Shown here in pieces: positions 7,402 through 16,149 of a stretch of 64,000 nucleotides of DNA. Both the position numbers and the translations under genes were made by a program. Source of the DNA: Sva-07 sp963793335 (lineage in GTDB: Bacteria > Actinomycetota > Acidimicrobiia > Acidimicrobiales > Ilumatobacteraceae); assembly GCA_963793335.1 (NCBI GenBank), contig CAWBZS010000004.1, positions 248,001 through 312,000 on the forward strand, given 5' to 3'. Each line of letters starts with the position of its first letter. Within the stretch, counting starts at the first letter, position 1. The notes under the pieces were generated by a model that saw only the letters and a program-made list of their open reading frames with translations, was not told where the DNA came from and did not search any database.

Positions 7402-10125
7402 TCAGGCGAAGGTGGGGTCGATGGCCTCGGGGTCGATGTCGTAGCGGCTGATCGCGTCGGCCAGCACCGACGCGTCGACCTTGCCGTCGGCGCGCAGCCC
7501 GTCGAGGACGGCGAGCACCACATGGCCGGTGTCGACCTCGAAGTGGCGTCGGAGCGCTTCTCGGGTGTCGGAGCGGCCCATGCCATCGGTGCCGAGCGGG
7601 ACGAATGTGCGACCGGGAACGAACCGTTGCACCTGCTCGGGCACGCTCTTCATGAAGTCGGACACCGCGGTGATCGGGCCGCTGGAATCAGCGAGGATCT
7701 GGGCGACTCGGGGGACTCGGGCCTCCTGGGACGGATGGAGGCGATTCCACCGCTCGGCGGCGAGCGCTTCTTCGCGCAGGGCCTTGTAGGACGTGGCCGA
7801 CCACAACTCGGCTGCCACGCCGTAGTGCTCCGCCAACTCGGTGACCGCCTCGCGAGCCGCGATGTTGGCCGTGCCGGAGAACAGAATCGTGGCGGGGATC
7901 GACGGACCGTCGGGAGCGTCGGCCCACTTGTAGAGGCCCTCGACGATCGCTTCGGCCAGCCCAGGCGTCTCGGGCAGCGGCGGCATGTCGTAGTTCTCGT
8001 TGTAGAGGGTGATGTAGTAGAAGACGTCGGTGACCTCGGGTGGCCCTCCGCCGAACATCCGGTTCATGCCGGCCTGCACGATGGCACCCACCTCGTAGGC
8101 GAACGCCGGGTCGTAGGCCTGCACCGCGGGCACGGTGGACGCGAGGACCAGACTGTGGCCGTCCTGGTGCTGCAGGCCTTCGCCCATCAGGGTGGTGCGT
8201 CCGGCGGTGGCGGCCATCAGGAATCCTCGTGTGCGCATGTCGGCCGCCTGCCAGATCAGGTCGCCGACCCGCTGGAACCCGAACATCGAATAGAAGGTGT
8301 AGAACGGCACCATTGGCACGCCCCGCGTGGAGTACGAGGTGCCGGCGGCGATGAAGCTCGACATCGAGCCCGCCTCGGTGATGCCTTCTTCGAGGATCTG
8401 ACCCTTCGCCGACTCGGAGTACGACAGGAGCAGGTCGTGATCGACCGGCTGGTACTTCTGCCCCTGTGAGGCGTAGATGTTCAACTCGCGGAACAGCGCG
8501 TCCATGCCGAAGGTGCGCGCTTCATCGGGGATGATCGGCACCACGCGGGGCCCGATGTGCTCGTCGCGGGCGAGCCCGCGCAGCAGCCGGGTGAACGCCA
8601 TGGTGGTCGACACCTCCTGGCCGTTGGAACCGGCGCGCATCTCGGCGAACGGACCGTCGGCGGGAAGCTCCAGCGGACGACGAGCCACGGTGGAGCGCCG
8701 GGGGATCGACCCGTCGAGCGCCTTGCGACGTTCCATCATGTACTGGTACTCGACGGAGTCCTTGCCGAGCTTGATGTACGGCGGGTGCTCGGCATCGAGA
8801 CCCTCGTCGCTGATCACGTCTTCGAGATGCAAGCGGTCGCGCATCTCCAAGATCTGGGTCTTGGTCATCTTCTTGATCTGGTGGGTGGAGTTGCGGCCCT
8901 CGAAGCCGGGTCCGAGCGTCCAGCCCTTCACGGTCTTGGCCAGGATCACTGTCGGCCGGCCCGATCCGAGGTTCTCGGTGGCCGCCTTGTACGCCGCATA
9001 GAGCTTGCGGTAGTCGTGGCCGCCGCGCGGCAGCGAGCGCAGCTCGTCGCCACTCAGATCCGCCACCATCTTGCGGAGGCGTTCATCCGGACCGAAGAAC
9101 CGGTCGCGAATGAATTCGCCGTCCTCCACCGCGTAGCGCTGGAACTCGCCGTCGACGGTGGTGTTCATCTTGTTGAGCAGGACGCCGTCTTTGTCCTGAG
9201 CGAGCAGGTCGTCCCACTTCGAGCCCCAGATCACCTTGATCACGTTCCAACCGGCGCCTCGGAAGGTGGCCTCGAGTTCCTGGATCACCTTGCCGTTGCC
9301 ACGCACCGGCCCGTCGAGCCGCTGCAGGTTGCAGTTGACCACGAACACGAGGTTGTCGAGCTGCTCGCGCGACGCCAGCGAGATCGCGCCGAGTGTCTCC
9401 GGTTCGTCTGTTTCGCCGTCGCCGAGGAAGCACCACACCCGGCTGTCGGAGGTGTCGTCGATGTGACGGTTCTGGAGATACCGGTTGAAGCGAGCGTGGT
9501 AGAGCGCGGTCAGTGGGCCGAGGCCCATCGACACCGTCGGAAACTCCCAGAAGTCGGGCATCAGGCGAGGGTGCGGGTACGACGACAGACCGCGACCCTC
9601 CCGGCCGATCTCGCGGCGGAAGTGGTCGAGGTCCTCTTCGCCCAGGCGACCTTCGAGGAACGCACGCGCATAGATGCCCGGGGCCGCATGGCCCTGGTAG
9701 TAGACGTGGTCGCCAGGGCGTCCGTCGTCCTTGCCTCGAAAGAAGTGGTTGAACCCGATCTCGTACAGCGAGGCTGAGCTGGCATACGTGGACAGGTGGC
9801 CGCCGATGCCGTCGGCGGTCTTGTTGGCACGCACGACCATCATCGCGGCGTTCCAGCGGATGTAGGCGCGGATGCGGCGTTCGATGTGTTCGTCGCCGGG
9901 GAACCAGGGCTCGCGCTCGCGTGGGATCGTGTTCACGTAGGGCGTCGACACGGTGGCGGGGAAGGACACCTGGCTCTCGACGGCTCGCTCCATCAGGCGG
10001 GTGAGCAGGTAGCGCGCACGGGTCTTGCCGTGGGTGTCGACGATCGCGTCGAGGCTGTCCAACCACTCTTTGGTCTCCGTGGGATCGATATCGGGCAACT
10101 GATGGACGTAGCCGTCGAAGATCAT
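7402..10125 (-). CDS. aceE: Pyruvate dehydrogenase E1 component, homodimeric
   Basis: Thiamine-diphosphate enzyme that decarboxylates pyruvate and passes the acetyl group to lipoyl-E2. At 907 residues it has the length of the AceE (single-chain E1) class. Visible features are the N-terminal region RIRAYIRWNAAMMVVRAN, the GHLSTYASSA and YYQGHAAPGIYARAFLEGR substrate/TPP-site motifs, the TPP-binding GDGETDEPE segment followed by NLVFVVNCNLQRLDGPVRGN, and the C-terminal ITAVSDFMKSVPEQ and FVPLGTDGMGRSDTREALR. The start ATG 10125 (MIFDGYVHQLPD) fits the family N-terminus. There is no E2/E3 next to it; lpd and an E2 of the succinyltransferase type lie 8-11 kb away, as in actinobacteria where AceE can join a mixed supercomplex (inference). 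It diverges from the LuxR-type gene at 10252. Confidence 0.95.
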   Translation of the reverse strand: MIFDGYVHQLPDIDPTETKEWLDSLDAIVDTHGKTRARYLLTRLMERAVESQVSFPATVSTPYVNTIPREREPWFPGDEHIERRIRAYIRWNAAMMVVRANKTADGIGGHLSTYASSASLYEIGFNHFFRGKDDGRPGDHVYYQGHAAPGIYARAFLEGRLGEEDLDHFRREIGREGRGLSSYPHPRLMPDFWEFPTVSMGLGPLTALYHARFNRYLQNRHIDDTSDSRVWCFLGDGETDEPETLGAISLASREQLDNLVFVVNCNLQRLDGPVRGNGKVIQELEATFRGAGWNVIKVIWGSKWDDLLAQDKDGVLLNKMNTTVDGEFQRYAVEDGEFIRDRFFGPDERLRKMVADLSGDELRSLPRGGHDYRKLYAAYKAATENLGSGRPTVILAKTVKGWTLGPGFEGRNSTHQIKKMTKTQILEMRDRLHLEDVISDEGLDAEHPPYIKLGKDSVEYQYMMERRKALDGSIPRRSTVARRPLELPADGPFAEMRAGSNGQEVSTTMAFTRLLRGLARDEHIGPRVVPIIPDEARTFGMDALFRELNIYASQGQKYQPVDHDLLLSYSESAKGQILEEGITEAGSMSSFIAAGTSYSTRGVPMVPFYTFYSMFGFQRVGDLIWQAADMRTRGFLMAATAGRTTLMGEGLQHQDGHSLVLASTVPAVQAYDPAFAYEVGAIVQAGMNRMFGGGPPEVTDVFYYITLYNENYDMPPLPETPGLAEAIVEGLYKWADAPDGPSIPATILFSGTANIAAREAVTELAEHYGVAAELWSATSYKALREEALAAERWNRLHPSQEARVPRVAQILADSSGPITAVSDFMKSVPEQVQRFVPGRTFVPLGTDGMGRSDTREALRRHFEVDTGHVVLAVLDGLRADGKVDASVLADAISRYDIDPEAIDPTFA

Positions 10126-10240
10126 CCGGACAGTCTCGCAGTGTTACCGATGGGTACGCACCGGAGCAGAGAGATTCTGAGTCGGCGATGCCGGCTGCGT
10201 CTGCGTCGCTGCGCTCCACCACGTCGATCGACCGGGGAGC

Positions 10241-10246
10241 TACCGT
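10241..10246 (+). promoter_or_regulatory. Leaderless -10 box of LuxR-type gene
   Basis: TACCGT with 5 nt to the ATG at 10252. Assigned by position; it also supports that start over the longer upstream reading. Confidence 0.55.
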
Positions 10247-10251
10247 GCCGC

Positions 10252-11310
10252 ATGGACTCGGTGCTCGACGATGCCGACGTTGGCTCGGTGTTCGACTCGA
10301 TGGCAGCCCTTGCGACCGATCCGTCTCCGTCGATCGAGGAGGTCCTCGATCTGCTGCGGTGTCTGATCCCGTGCACCAGCGCGTCGTTCAACGACATGAC
10401 GCTCGCGACGGGCGACTTCCGATACGTGATCGTGCCACCCGACAGCGAGGATCTTGCCCGGCAGCTCAAGCCGGTCTACGACCGATTGGCCGGGACGCAG
10501 CACCCGTTGATCAACGCGGCGAAGGCGCACCCGGTGAGCGGTGCGCTGCGATTCTGTGACGTGCCCGCTGGCGACGCGTTCACTCGGACGGAGCTCTTCA
10601 ACGAGTTCTTCGTGCCGTTCGGGTTGCGCTACCAGATGGTGATCGAGCTGCCCGCGCCGCCGGACGTGATCGTCGGGTACGCACTCAACAGGAGCGAGCC
10701 CGAGGGAGAGTTCAGCGATCGCGATGTCGCCGTGCTCAACGCGCTCGGCCCCCACCTGGCCATGCACCATCGGCATCTGGTCGACCACGAGCGCTCGCGG
10801 GCGATGGCCGCTGAGGTCGACCTCCATGGCGGATGGACCGTGATGACGGTGCGCTCGGACGGCACGGTGGATGCAGCGACTTCCCGTGATGTCTCGGCGT
10901 CGTTCGCTCCGGGTGGACGCGTTCCACCGATGCTCGTCGACCTGTTGCCCAGCTCTCGGGCGATGCCGGTCGGGTCCACCCACTGTGACGTCGATCTCGA
11001 CGGAACCCGGTGGCGCTGCGTGGTCTGTCCGGTGCCGGCGGGTCCGACGGTACTGCTCGTGCGGCGCCTCGGTGGGGTGGTGTCGGAATCCGAGTCACTC
11101 GTCGACCTGGGACTGACACCTCGCCAGATCGAGGTGGCGACGGCACTGGTGCAGTCGGGAGGGACCAACGCACAGCTCGGACGGGCGATGGACATCAGCG
11201 AAGGCACCGTCAAGAAGCATCTCGAGTCGGTGTTCCGCGCACTGGGGGTCGACAGTCGAGCCGCCGCCGTCGTTGCGCTGACCGATCTGTGGCGTTCAGC
11301 CGAGCGTTGA
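10252..11310 (+). CDS. LuxR-type transcriptional regulator
   Basis: A 352-residue one-component regulator. The N-terminal two thirds look like a GAF/sensor-type region (SASFNDMTLATGDFRYVIVP, FNEFFVPFGLRYQMVIELP, DRDVAVLNALGPHLAMHH). The C-terminal 65 residues form a LuxR/FixJ helix-turn-helix: LTPRQIEVATALVQSGGTNA, then a recognition-helix region SEGTVKKHLESVFRALGVDS. I chose ATG 10252 because the protein-like sequence begins there and a TACCGT box lies 5 nt upstream; the frame is open further upstream but that sequence is antisense to aceE. It is divergent from aceE and upstream of RNase HI. The ligand and target genes are unknown. Confidence 0.8.
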   Translation: MDSVLDDADVGSVFDSMAALATDPSPSIEEVLDLLRCLIPCTSASFNDMTLATGDFRYVIVPPDSEDLARQLKPVYDRLAGTQHPLINAAKAHPVSGALRFCDVPAGDAFTRTELFNEFFVPFGLRYQMVIELPAPPDVIVGYALNRSEPEGEFSDRDVAVLNALGPHLAMHHRHLVDHERSRAMAAEVDLHGGWTVMTVRSDGTVDAATSRDVSASFAPGGRVPPMLVDLLPSSRAMPVGSTHCDVDLDGTRWRCVVCPVPAGPTVLLVRRLGGVVSESESLVDLGLTPRQIEVATALVQSGGTNAQLGRAMDISEGTVKKHLESVFRALGVDSRAAAVVALTDLWRSAER

Positions 11311-11360
11311 GTCGAGCAGCACCCCAGATCCGGTCAGGGAGTTCTCGACGGGTGACGGGG

Positions 11361-11366
11361 TAGGTT
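11361..11366 (+). promoter_or_regulatory. Leaderless -10 box of rnhA
   Basis: TAGGTT with 7 nt to the ATG at 11374. Assigned by position and by similarity to the other TANNNT boxes of this window. Confidence 0.6.
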
Positions 11367-11373
11367 GCCGTCG

Positions 11374-11832
11374 ATGTCTGGACTCGTGATCTTCACCGAC
11401 GGCGCGTGCCGCGGCAACCCGGGGCCGGGCGGCTGGGCGTGGGCGGTGTCACCGAGCGGCGAGCCGAACGGCTCGGGCGGCGAGACGCACACCACCAATC
11501 AGCGCATGGAGATCTTCGCCGTGCTCGATGCCCTGCGTCAGCACGCCGGATTGGCCGATGACCACGGAGCGCCGATGCCGATCGAGATCGTCTCCGACTC
11601 GACCTACGTCGTCAACTGCTTTCGCGACAAGTGGTGGGTGAAGTGGCAGCGCAACGGGTGGAAGAACTCGAAGAAGGAATCGGTGGCGAACGTCGATCTC
11701 TGGCAGCCATTGATCGAACTGGTGAACGCCGGTGATGTCAGCTTCCGGTGGGTCAAGGGCCACAGTGGCGACCCGATGAACGATCTCGTCGACGGCCTCG
11801 CCGTGGCCGCCGTGCCGGCGTCGGGCGGCTGA
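11374..11832 (+). CDS. rnhA: Ribonuclease HI
   Basis: Cytoplasmic endonuclease that cuts the RNA strand of RNA-DNA hybrids, for example primers and R-loops. The 152 residues match the usual length. The four carboxylates of the two-metal site are present: D9 (IFTDGACRGNPGPGG), E46 (TTNQRME), D75 (IVSDSTYVV) and D140 (GHSGDPMNDLVDGLA), with H130 in the same loop. The Trp-rich basic handle (DKWWVKWQRNGWKNSKKE) is also intact. ATG 11374 is preferred over the upstream in-frame ATG at 11365 because MSGLVIFTDGACRG is the normal beginning and a TAGGTT box lies 7 nt before it. Confidence 0.95.
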   Translation: MSGLVIFTDGACRGNPGPGGWAWAVSPSGEPNGSGGETHTTNQRMEIFAVLDALRQHAGLADDHGAPMPIEIVSDSTYVVNCFRDKWWVKWQRNGWKNSKKESVANVDLWQPLIELVNAGDVSFRWVKGHSGDPMNDLVDGLAVAAVPASGG

Positions 11833-11867
11833 TTCACCTCGATTGCTCGGCGGCGACGACGAACGAA

Positions 11868-11873
11868 TAGCGT
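11868..11873 (+). promoter_or_regulatory. Leaderless -10 box of SDR gene
   Basis: TAGCGT with 8 nt to the ATG at 11882. Assigned by position. Confidence 0.55.
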
Positions 11874-11881
11874 TCGCCGCC

Positions 11882-12658
11882 ATGGACATTTCTGGAGCAA
11901 GTGCAATCGTCACCGGTGGAGCATCGGGTATCGGAGCTGCCGCAGCGCGCATGTTGGCCGCTCGCGGCGCCAAGGTCGTCATCGCCGACCTGCAAGAGGA
12001 CAAGGGCAACGAACTCGCCGACGAGATCGGCGGCGCGTTCTGCAAGGTCGACGTCACCAGCACCGACGACATCGTCAACGCCGTCGAGATGGCCAAGTCG
12101 ATGGGCCCGGTTCGCGTCCTCGTGAACTCCGCCGGCATCGGGTGGGCGCAGCGCACCGTCGGCAAGGACGGCACGCTCGAGTCGGCTGCCAATCTCGACG
12201 CGTTCAAGAAGGTCGTCGCGATCAACCTGGTGGGCACGTTCGACTGCATCCGCGTCGTCGCCACCGCAATGAGCACTACTGAGCCGCTCGAGCACGGTGA
12301 GCGCGGCGCCATCGTCAACATCGCGTCGGTTGCTGCGTTCGATGGCCAGATCGGCCAGGCCAGCTACTCTGCGTCGAAGGGTGGCGTGGTCGGCATGACA
12401 CTTCCGATCGCTCGCGATCTGTCGGCAGTGGGCATCCGCGTCAACACGGTGGCCCCCGGTCTCATCGACACGCCGATCTACGGCGAGGGTGAGGCGAGCG
12501 AAGCCTTCAAGGAGAACCTGCAGAAGGGCGTGCTGTTCCCGAAGCGCCTCGGTGACCCCGACCAGCTCGCATCGATGGTGATGGAGTGCGTCACCAACAG
12601 CTACATGAACGCCGAGTCGATCCGGGTCGACGGCGGCATCCGCATGCCGCCCAAGTGA
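11882..12658 (+). CDS. Short-chain dehydrogenase, 3-hydroxyacyl-CoA dehydrogenase type-2-like
   Basis: NAD-dependent classical SDR of 258 residues. The Rossmann motif TGGASGIG (11-18), the acidic ADLQ after the second strand that favours NAD, NSAGIG, and the catalytic S-Y-K set (IASVAAFDGQIGQASYSASKGG) are all present. The C-terminus INTVAPGLIDTPI-like stretch (VNTVAPGLIDTPIYGEGEAS), KRLGDPDQLASMV and VDGGIRMPPK is close to the HSD17B10/type-2 hydroxyacyl-CoA dehydrogenase group, so a role in fatty acid or branched-chain acyl-CoA beta-oxidation is likely. A more general hydroxysteroid or alcohol substrate cannot be excluded. The start ATG 11882 (MDISGASAIVTGG) follows a TAGCGT box by 8 nt. 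It converges with argJ across a palindrome. Confidence 0.85.
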   Translation: MDISGASAIVTGGASGIGAAAARMLAARGAKVVIADLQEDKGNELADEIGGAFCKVDVTSTDDIVNAVEMAKSMGPVRVLVNSAGIGWAQRTVGKDGTLESAANLDAFKKVVAINLVGTFDCIRVVATAMSTTEPLEHGERGAIVNIASVAAFDGQIGQASYSASKGGVVGMTLPIARDLSAVGIRVNTVAPGLIDTPIYGEGEASEAFKENLQKGVLFPKRLGDPDQLASMVMECVTNSYMNAESIRVDGGIRMPPK

Positions 12659-12663
12659 TCGCT

Positions 12664-12724
12664 GGTTCCCCCAGCCCGGGTCTCGCGGAACCTTGGTGGT
12701 TCCCGGAGACCCGGGCTCGGGGGG
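12664..12724. repeat. Long GC-rich palindrome, type C copy 1
   Basis: About 60 nt of imperfect dyad symmetry between converging SDR and argJ genes. An outer stem pairs AGCCCGGGTCTC with GAGACCCGGGCT, and an inner stem pairs GGAACC with GGTTCC. Its left arm is nearly identical to that at 34138-34200, so it is a repeat family and not only a terminator. Bidirectional termination is the likely use here. Confidence 0.75.
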
Positions 12725-12730
12725 CGTTGG

Positions 12731-13888
12731 TCAGGTCGTGTAGTCGGCGTTGAAGCGCACGTAGGTGTCGCTGAGGTCGCAGCCCCACACGGTCGCATCG
12801 GCATGTCCGGTGCCGAGCGACACGTGGATGCGCACGTCAGCGCTGCGCATGTAGGTCGACAAGTTCGCCAACTCGGCATCGTCGAGCAGGTGCGGGTACA
12901 CCTCGGTGTCGCCGAACCGGATCACGACGGTGTCCTGGTCGATGTCGGTGTCGTCGCTGCACTTGCCGATCGCCATCGCCACTCGACCCCAGTTGGGGTC
13001 GCCGCCGTGGACCGCGGTCTTCACCAACGGGCTGTTGACGATCGCTTTGCCGACCCGCTTGGCCTGTGCGACGTCGGCCGCCTCGTCGACGTGCACCTCG
13101 ATCAGCGACTGAGCGCCCTCGCCGTCGCGTGCGATCTGCTTGGTGAGATCGAGGGCCACGTCGTACAGCGCCGCCTCGAACGCGTCGAGGTCAACCGGAC
13201 CGGCCAGCCCCGATGCCATCAGCACCGATGAATCGCTGGTGGACGTGTCGGTGTCGATGCTGACGCAGTTGAACGTGCGCCCGACCACTCGGCGGAACAC
13301 CACGTCGAGGTCCCCGGCCGAGACATCGGCATCGGTGAACAACAGCGAGATGTGCGTCGCCATGTCGGGCTCGATCATCCCGACGCCCTTGGCCATCCCC
13401 ACGATGCGGGCGTCGCTGCCGGCCACGGTCGCCTCGGCCAGTTTCGCCACAGTGTCGGTGGTCATCATGCCGTGCGCCGGCCGAAGCGCATCGCTGGTGT
13501 GCAGTTCACTCGGAAGGTCGGCGATGCCGGCGCGAATTCGTTCGATCGGATAGCGACGTCCGATGACGCCGGTGGAGGTGATCACCACATCGGTGGGTGC
13601 ACAGCCGAGGCGTTCGGCGACCCGCTGGGCCACGTCGATCGCGTCGGCGTGGCCCTGCTCGCCGGTGGCGACGTTGGCGTTCTTCGAGATCACGACGACC
13701 GCAGCGGCGCGGCCGTCGGCGACCTGCGCCCGGCTGAGGCTGACGCTGGGGCCGGCGAACAAGCTGCGTGTGAACACCGCAGCGACCGGCACGGCCCGAT
13801 CGGCAGCGATCACCACGAAGTCATCCGTGTCGTCCTTGACGCCGATGTTGGCGACGTGGCTGTGGAACCCCTTCGGCAGGTTGGTCAT
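12731..13888 (-). CDS. argJ: Bifunctional ornithine acetyltransferase / N-acetylglutamate synthase
   Basis: Moves the acetyl group from N-acetylornithine to glutamate in the cyclic arginine pathway. The 385 residues fit the family. The self-cleavage motif KGVGMIEPDMAT is present, with Thr178 as the expected nucleophile after processing into alpha and beta chains; it is followed by His (MATHISLL) where Met is usual. STGVIG (105-110), AHGMMTTDT and NSPLVKTAVHGGDPNWGR are further family motifs. Its ATG overlaps the TGA of the upstream MarR gene (ATGA, 13885-13888). No other arg gene is in the window, so it is outside the usual argCJBDFR cluster here. Confidence 0.93.
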   Translation of the reverse strand: MTNLPKGFHSHVANIGVKDDTDDFVVIAADRAVPVAAVFTRSLFAGPSVSLSRAQVADGRAAAVVVISKNANVATGEQGHADAIDVAQRVAERLGCAPTDVVITSTGVIGRRYPIERIRAGIADLPSELHTSDALRPAHGMMTTDTVAKLAEATVAGSDARIVGMAKGVGMIEPDMATHISLLFTDADVSAGDLDVVFRRVVGRTFNCVSIDTDTSTSDSSVLMASGLAGPVDLDAFEAALYDVALDLTKQIARDGEGAQSLIEVHVDEAADVAQAKRVGKAIVNSPLVKTAVHGGDPNWGRVAMAIGKCSDDTDIDQDTVVIRFGDTEVYPHLLDDAELANLSTYMRSADVRIHVSLGTGHADATVWGCDLSDTYVRFNADYTT

Positions 13889-14334
13889 GCGTCGAGCCCT
13901 GCTCGTACGGCGGCGAAGATCGATGCCAGCGCATCGACCTGTTCGCTGTCGAGGTGGTCGAAGAGGTGCCGTCGGACGCTGTCGACGTGGGCGGGAGCGG
14001 TCGCCTCGAGGGCGGCGTACCCGGTGGGCGTGAGCGCTGCGAGCATCACCCGACGATCACCGACGCTGGGTTCGCGGGTGACGAGCCCCGACCTCACGAG
14101 ACCGTCGAGGCGGCGGGTGAGTCCGCTGGGGGAGAGCTGCAGTCGGTCTGCGAGGTCGCACATTCGCATCGAACGCTCGTCCACTTCGGACAGATAGACG
14201 AGCACCTGGTAGTCGCCGAGCGTGAGATCGTGATCGGCCAGATCGCGTTCGATCGCCGTCGTCAGGTCGGCGTAGGTCTCGATGTAGGTGCGCCATGCCG
14301 TCATCTCACGGTCGGTGAGCCACTTGGTTGCCAT
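13885..14334 (-). CDS. MarR family transcriptional regulator
   Basis: A 149-residue winged-helix regulator that would bind DNA as a dimer. The helix-turn-helix and wing are visible (MRMCDLADRLQLSPSGLTRR, then LVRSGLVTREPSVGDRRVML), flanked by N- and C-terminal dimerisation helices. It starts at ATG 14334, 6 nt after a TAGGTT box (minus strand 14341-14346). A perfect ACAATTGT palindrome at 14357-14364 lies about where its -35 region would be and could be its own operator. It is translationally coupled to argJ downstream by an ATGA overlap. Whether it controls argJ is an inference from that coupling. The effector is unknown. Confidence 0.82.
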   Translation of the reverse strand: MATKWLTDREMTAWRTYIETYADLTTAIERDLADHDLTLGDYQVLVYLSEVDERSMRMCDLADRLQLSPSGLTRRLDGLVRSGLVTREPSVGDRRVMLAALTPTGYAALEATAPAHVDSVRRHLFDHLDSEQVDALASIFAAVRAGLDA

Positions 14335-14340
14335 GTCTCC

Positions 14341-14364
14341 AACCTATCGAGCCCTCACAATTGT
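14341..14364 (-). promoter_or_regulatory. marR-argJ promoter with candidate MarR operator
   Basis: On the minus strand, TAGGTT (14341-14346) lies 6 nt before the ATG. Upstream of it, the 8-bp palindrome ACAATTGT (14357-14364) covers the expected -35 area. It is unusually AT-rich for this DNA. Autoregulation by the MarR protein is inferred. Confidence 0.45.
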
Positions 14365-14420
14365 TGCGGAGGTGAAAGGTGTGGATGCTCCCGCTGTGGG
14401 TCCAGCCGGCTCAGGCGGCC

Positions 14421-14894
14421 TCAGGTGTCGGAGGTTCGGAAGTGCGCGGCGAGACGATCGAGCGTGGCTTCGATCGCCTTGGCGTTGCGCTTCGGGGCGC
14501 CCGTCAGCTTGAGGAGGAACGCAGCCTTCATCGGGCGCATGTCGAATTCCTCGGTCACCTCGGTGCCGCCGTCGACGGCGCGCAACCGGTACCGCCAGAT
14601 GTGGCCACCCACATGGGTCCAGGCGATCAGCGCCGGTTCGTCGAACTCCACCACCGTGTTGGTCATCTTGTACGGCACGCCCATCTTCATCGACATGCCG
14701 AACTTCGCGCCCAGTTCCAACCGGGCCGGCGCCTCGTCGTTGCTGCTGAGCACGGAACCCGAGCCGTCGATCGTCGGGTGTTGTGCCGGGTCGGCGAGCA
14801 GGTCGAAGATCGCCTGAGGGTCCGCAGGCACGAACCGGATCCCTCTGACGACGTTGCCGTCGTCGCTGGTGTCGATGTCGGTGGGGTCAGCCAT
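14421..14894 (-). CDS. SRPBCC-fold protein
   Basis: A 157-residue helix-grip (START/SRPBCC superfamily) protein with an expected hydrophobic cavity. Recognisable parts are VVRGIRFVPADPQAIFDLLAD, GAKFGMSMKMGVPYKMTNTV, ALIAWTHVGGHIWRYRLR and VTEEFDMRPMKAAFLLKLTG. It resembles the polyketide-cyclase-like/dimerisation proteins common in actinobacteria, whose ligands are mostly unknown. I chose ATG 14894 because the family-like sequence begins there; a longer reading would run antisense-like through the neighbour. It overlaps the end of the amine oxidase gene by 8 nt, so it is the last gene of a three-gene operon (16146, 14887, 14421). Its function is inferred only in general terms. Confidence 0.75.
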   Translation of the reverse strand: MADPTDIDTSDDGNVVRGIRFVPADPQAIFDLLADPAQHPTIDGSGSVLSSNDEAPARLELGAKFGMSMKMGVPYKMTNTVVEFDEPALIAWTHVGGHIWRYRLRAVDGGTEVTEEFDMRPMKAAFLLKLTGAPKRNAKAIEATLDRLAAHFRTSDT

Positions 14895-16149
14895 GGGGGA
14901 CAGTCTGGCCCATCTCGGTGGCGACACCCAGACCGCATCGGCGGCCCGAGTACATCGCCCCCTGGATCGATGCGGTGTCGCGGTGATCCCCGCACACGAA
15001 TCGGCCGTCGTCGAGGAGGGTGCGCTGCTTCGGATCGAACGGTGGACGTTGACGGGGCTGGCCGTGCGGAATCCGGTAGGTGGCGACGTGATCCCACGTG
15101 TCGACCTGCGAGCCCCACCACGAGCGCAGCTGGGTCCGGGCGTCGACCTCGATGGTCGGGCCGTCGTGGCCGGGAAGCGCCGCGACGACGAGGTGGGAGC
15201 CTGCCGGGGCATAGCTCGGGGCCACGTTGCTCATCACCGCGACGTTCAACACGGGGCCGCTGCCCGTGCCGTCGAGGACCACCAGCTTGTCGGTGATCGG
15301 TGGCTGCGGAGCGGAGAAGTAGACCGCACCGACGGACTTCGACTCGACCGGCGCGAGGCCGAGGAGTGACGCAGCGGTCGGACCCTCGGTGGCGACCACG
15401 ACGGCGGCCGCAGAGATCGTCGACCCGTCGACCGTGATCGATGTCGGCGTCGTCGAGTCGACGGAGGCTCCCAGGTGGATCGAACCTGACGGGAGCTGGT
15501 CGGCGAGCTGCTGAGGGATCGCCTGCATGCCCGCAGCAGGGACGGCCGAGTCGCCATCGGCGAGCATCCGAAAGATGATGTCGAACATCCGTCGGCTGTC
15601 GGCGAGTTCGGGGTCGAGCTGGATGCCGCCGACGAGCGGGCGAAAGAACCGTTCGATGATCGTGTCGGAGAACCCGGCCTCGGTCAGTGCGCCACGGGTC
15701 GGGCCGTCATCGCCTTGGAGCAGTCGAACCGGATGCACGCTGCGTATCCGCCGACGAAGCAACGCGATACGAGCCTTGTCGAAGAGCGACCCGATCGGAG
15801 CGGTCACCGTGGACAACGTGGTGGTGGGTTGACGGAACGGATCGGCGACCACGGAGCCCTTGCCGTTGCGCCACACCAGCGCACCGGGGTCGAACGCCTG
15901 GAGGTCGAGGGCATCCATGTCGAGTTGTCGATGCATCTCCGGGTACGCGGTGAGCGCCACTTGGAAACCCCGGTCGAGCGTGAACCCGTCGACATGATCG
16001 GTGCGCACCCTGCCACCCACACCGTCGCTGGCCTCGAACACCTCGACGGGCACGCCGGCGCGCTGCAACGCAACGGCACACGACAGCCCGGCCAGCCCGG
16101 CACCGACGACGGCGACGGGGGCGTCGGGGCGGGCGGCCGGACCGCTCAC
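14887..16149 (-). CDS. FAD-dependent amine oxidase / desaturase-like oxidoreductase
   Basis: A 420-residue flavoprotein. The N-terminal dinucleotide motif VAVVGAGLAGLSCAVALQRA (about 12-31) is followed by EVFEASDGVGGRVRT (the GG-R motif) and a substrate-domain region GFTLDRGFQVALTAYPE. The C-terminal FAD contact is FVCGDHRDTASIQGAMYSGR. The arrangement matches the monoamine oxidase/phytoene desaturase superfamily, so it probably oxidises or desaturates a lipid-like or amine substrate, which cannot be named. GTG 16149 overlaps the stop of the upstream TIGR01777 gene (GTGA), and the downstream SRPBCC gene overlaps by 8 nt, so the three are one operon. Confidence 0.8.
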   Translation of the reverse strand: MSGPAARPDAPVAVVGAGLAGLSCAVALQRAGVPVEVFEASDGVGGRVRTDHVDGFTLDRGFQVALTAYPEMHRQLDMDALDLQAFDPGALVWRNGKGSVVADPFRQPTTTLSTVTAPIGSLFDKARIALLRRRIRSVHPVRLLQGDDGPTRGALTEAGFSDTIIERFFRPLVGGIQLDPELADSRRMFDIIFRMLADGDSAVPAAGMQAIPQQLADQLPSGSIHLGASVDSTTPTSITVDGSTISAAAVVVATEGPTAASLLGLAPVESKSVGAVYFSAPQPPITDKLVVLDGTGSGPVLNVAVMSNVAPSYAPAGSHLVVAALPGHDGPTIEVDARTQLRSWWGSQVDTWDHVATYRIPHGQPRQRPPFDPKQRTLLDDGRFVCGDHRDTASIQGAMYSGRRCGLGVATEMGQTVPHG

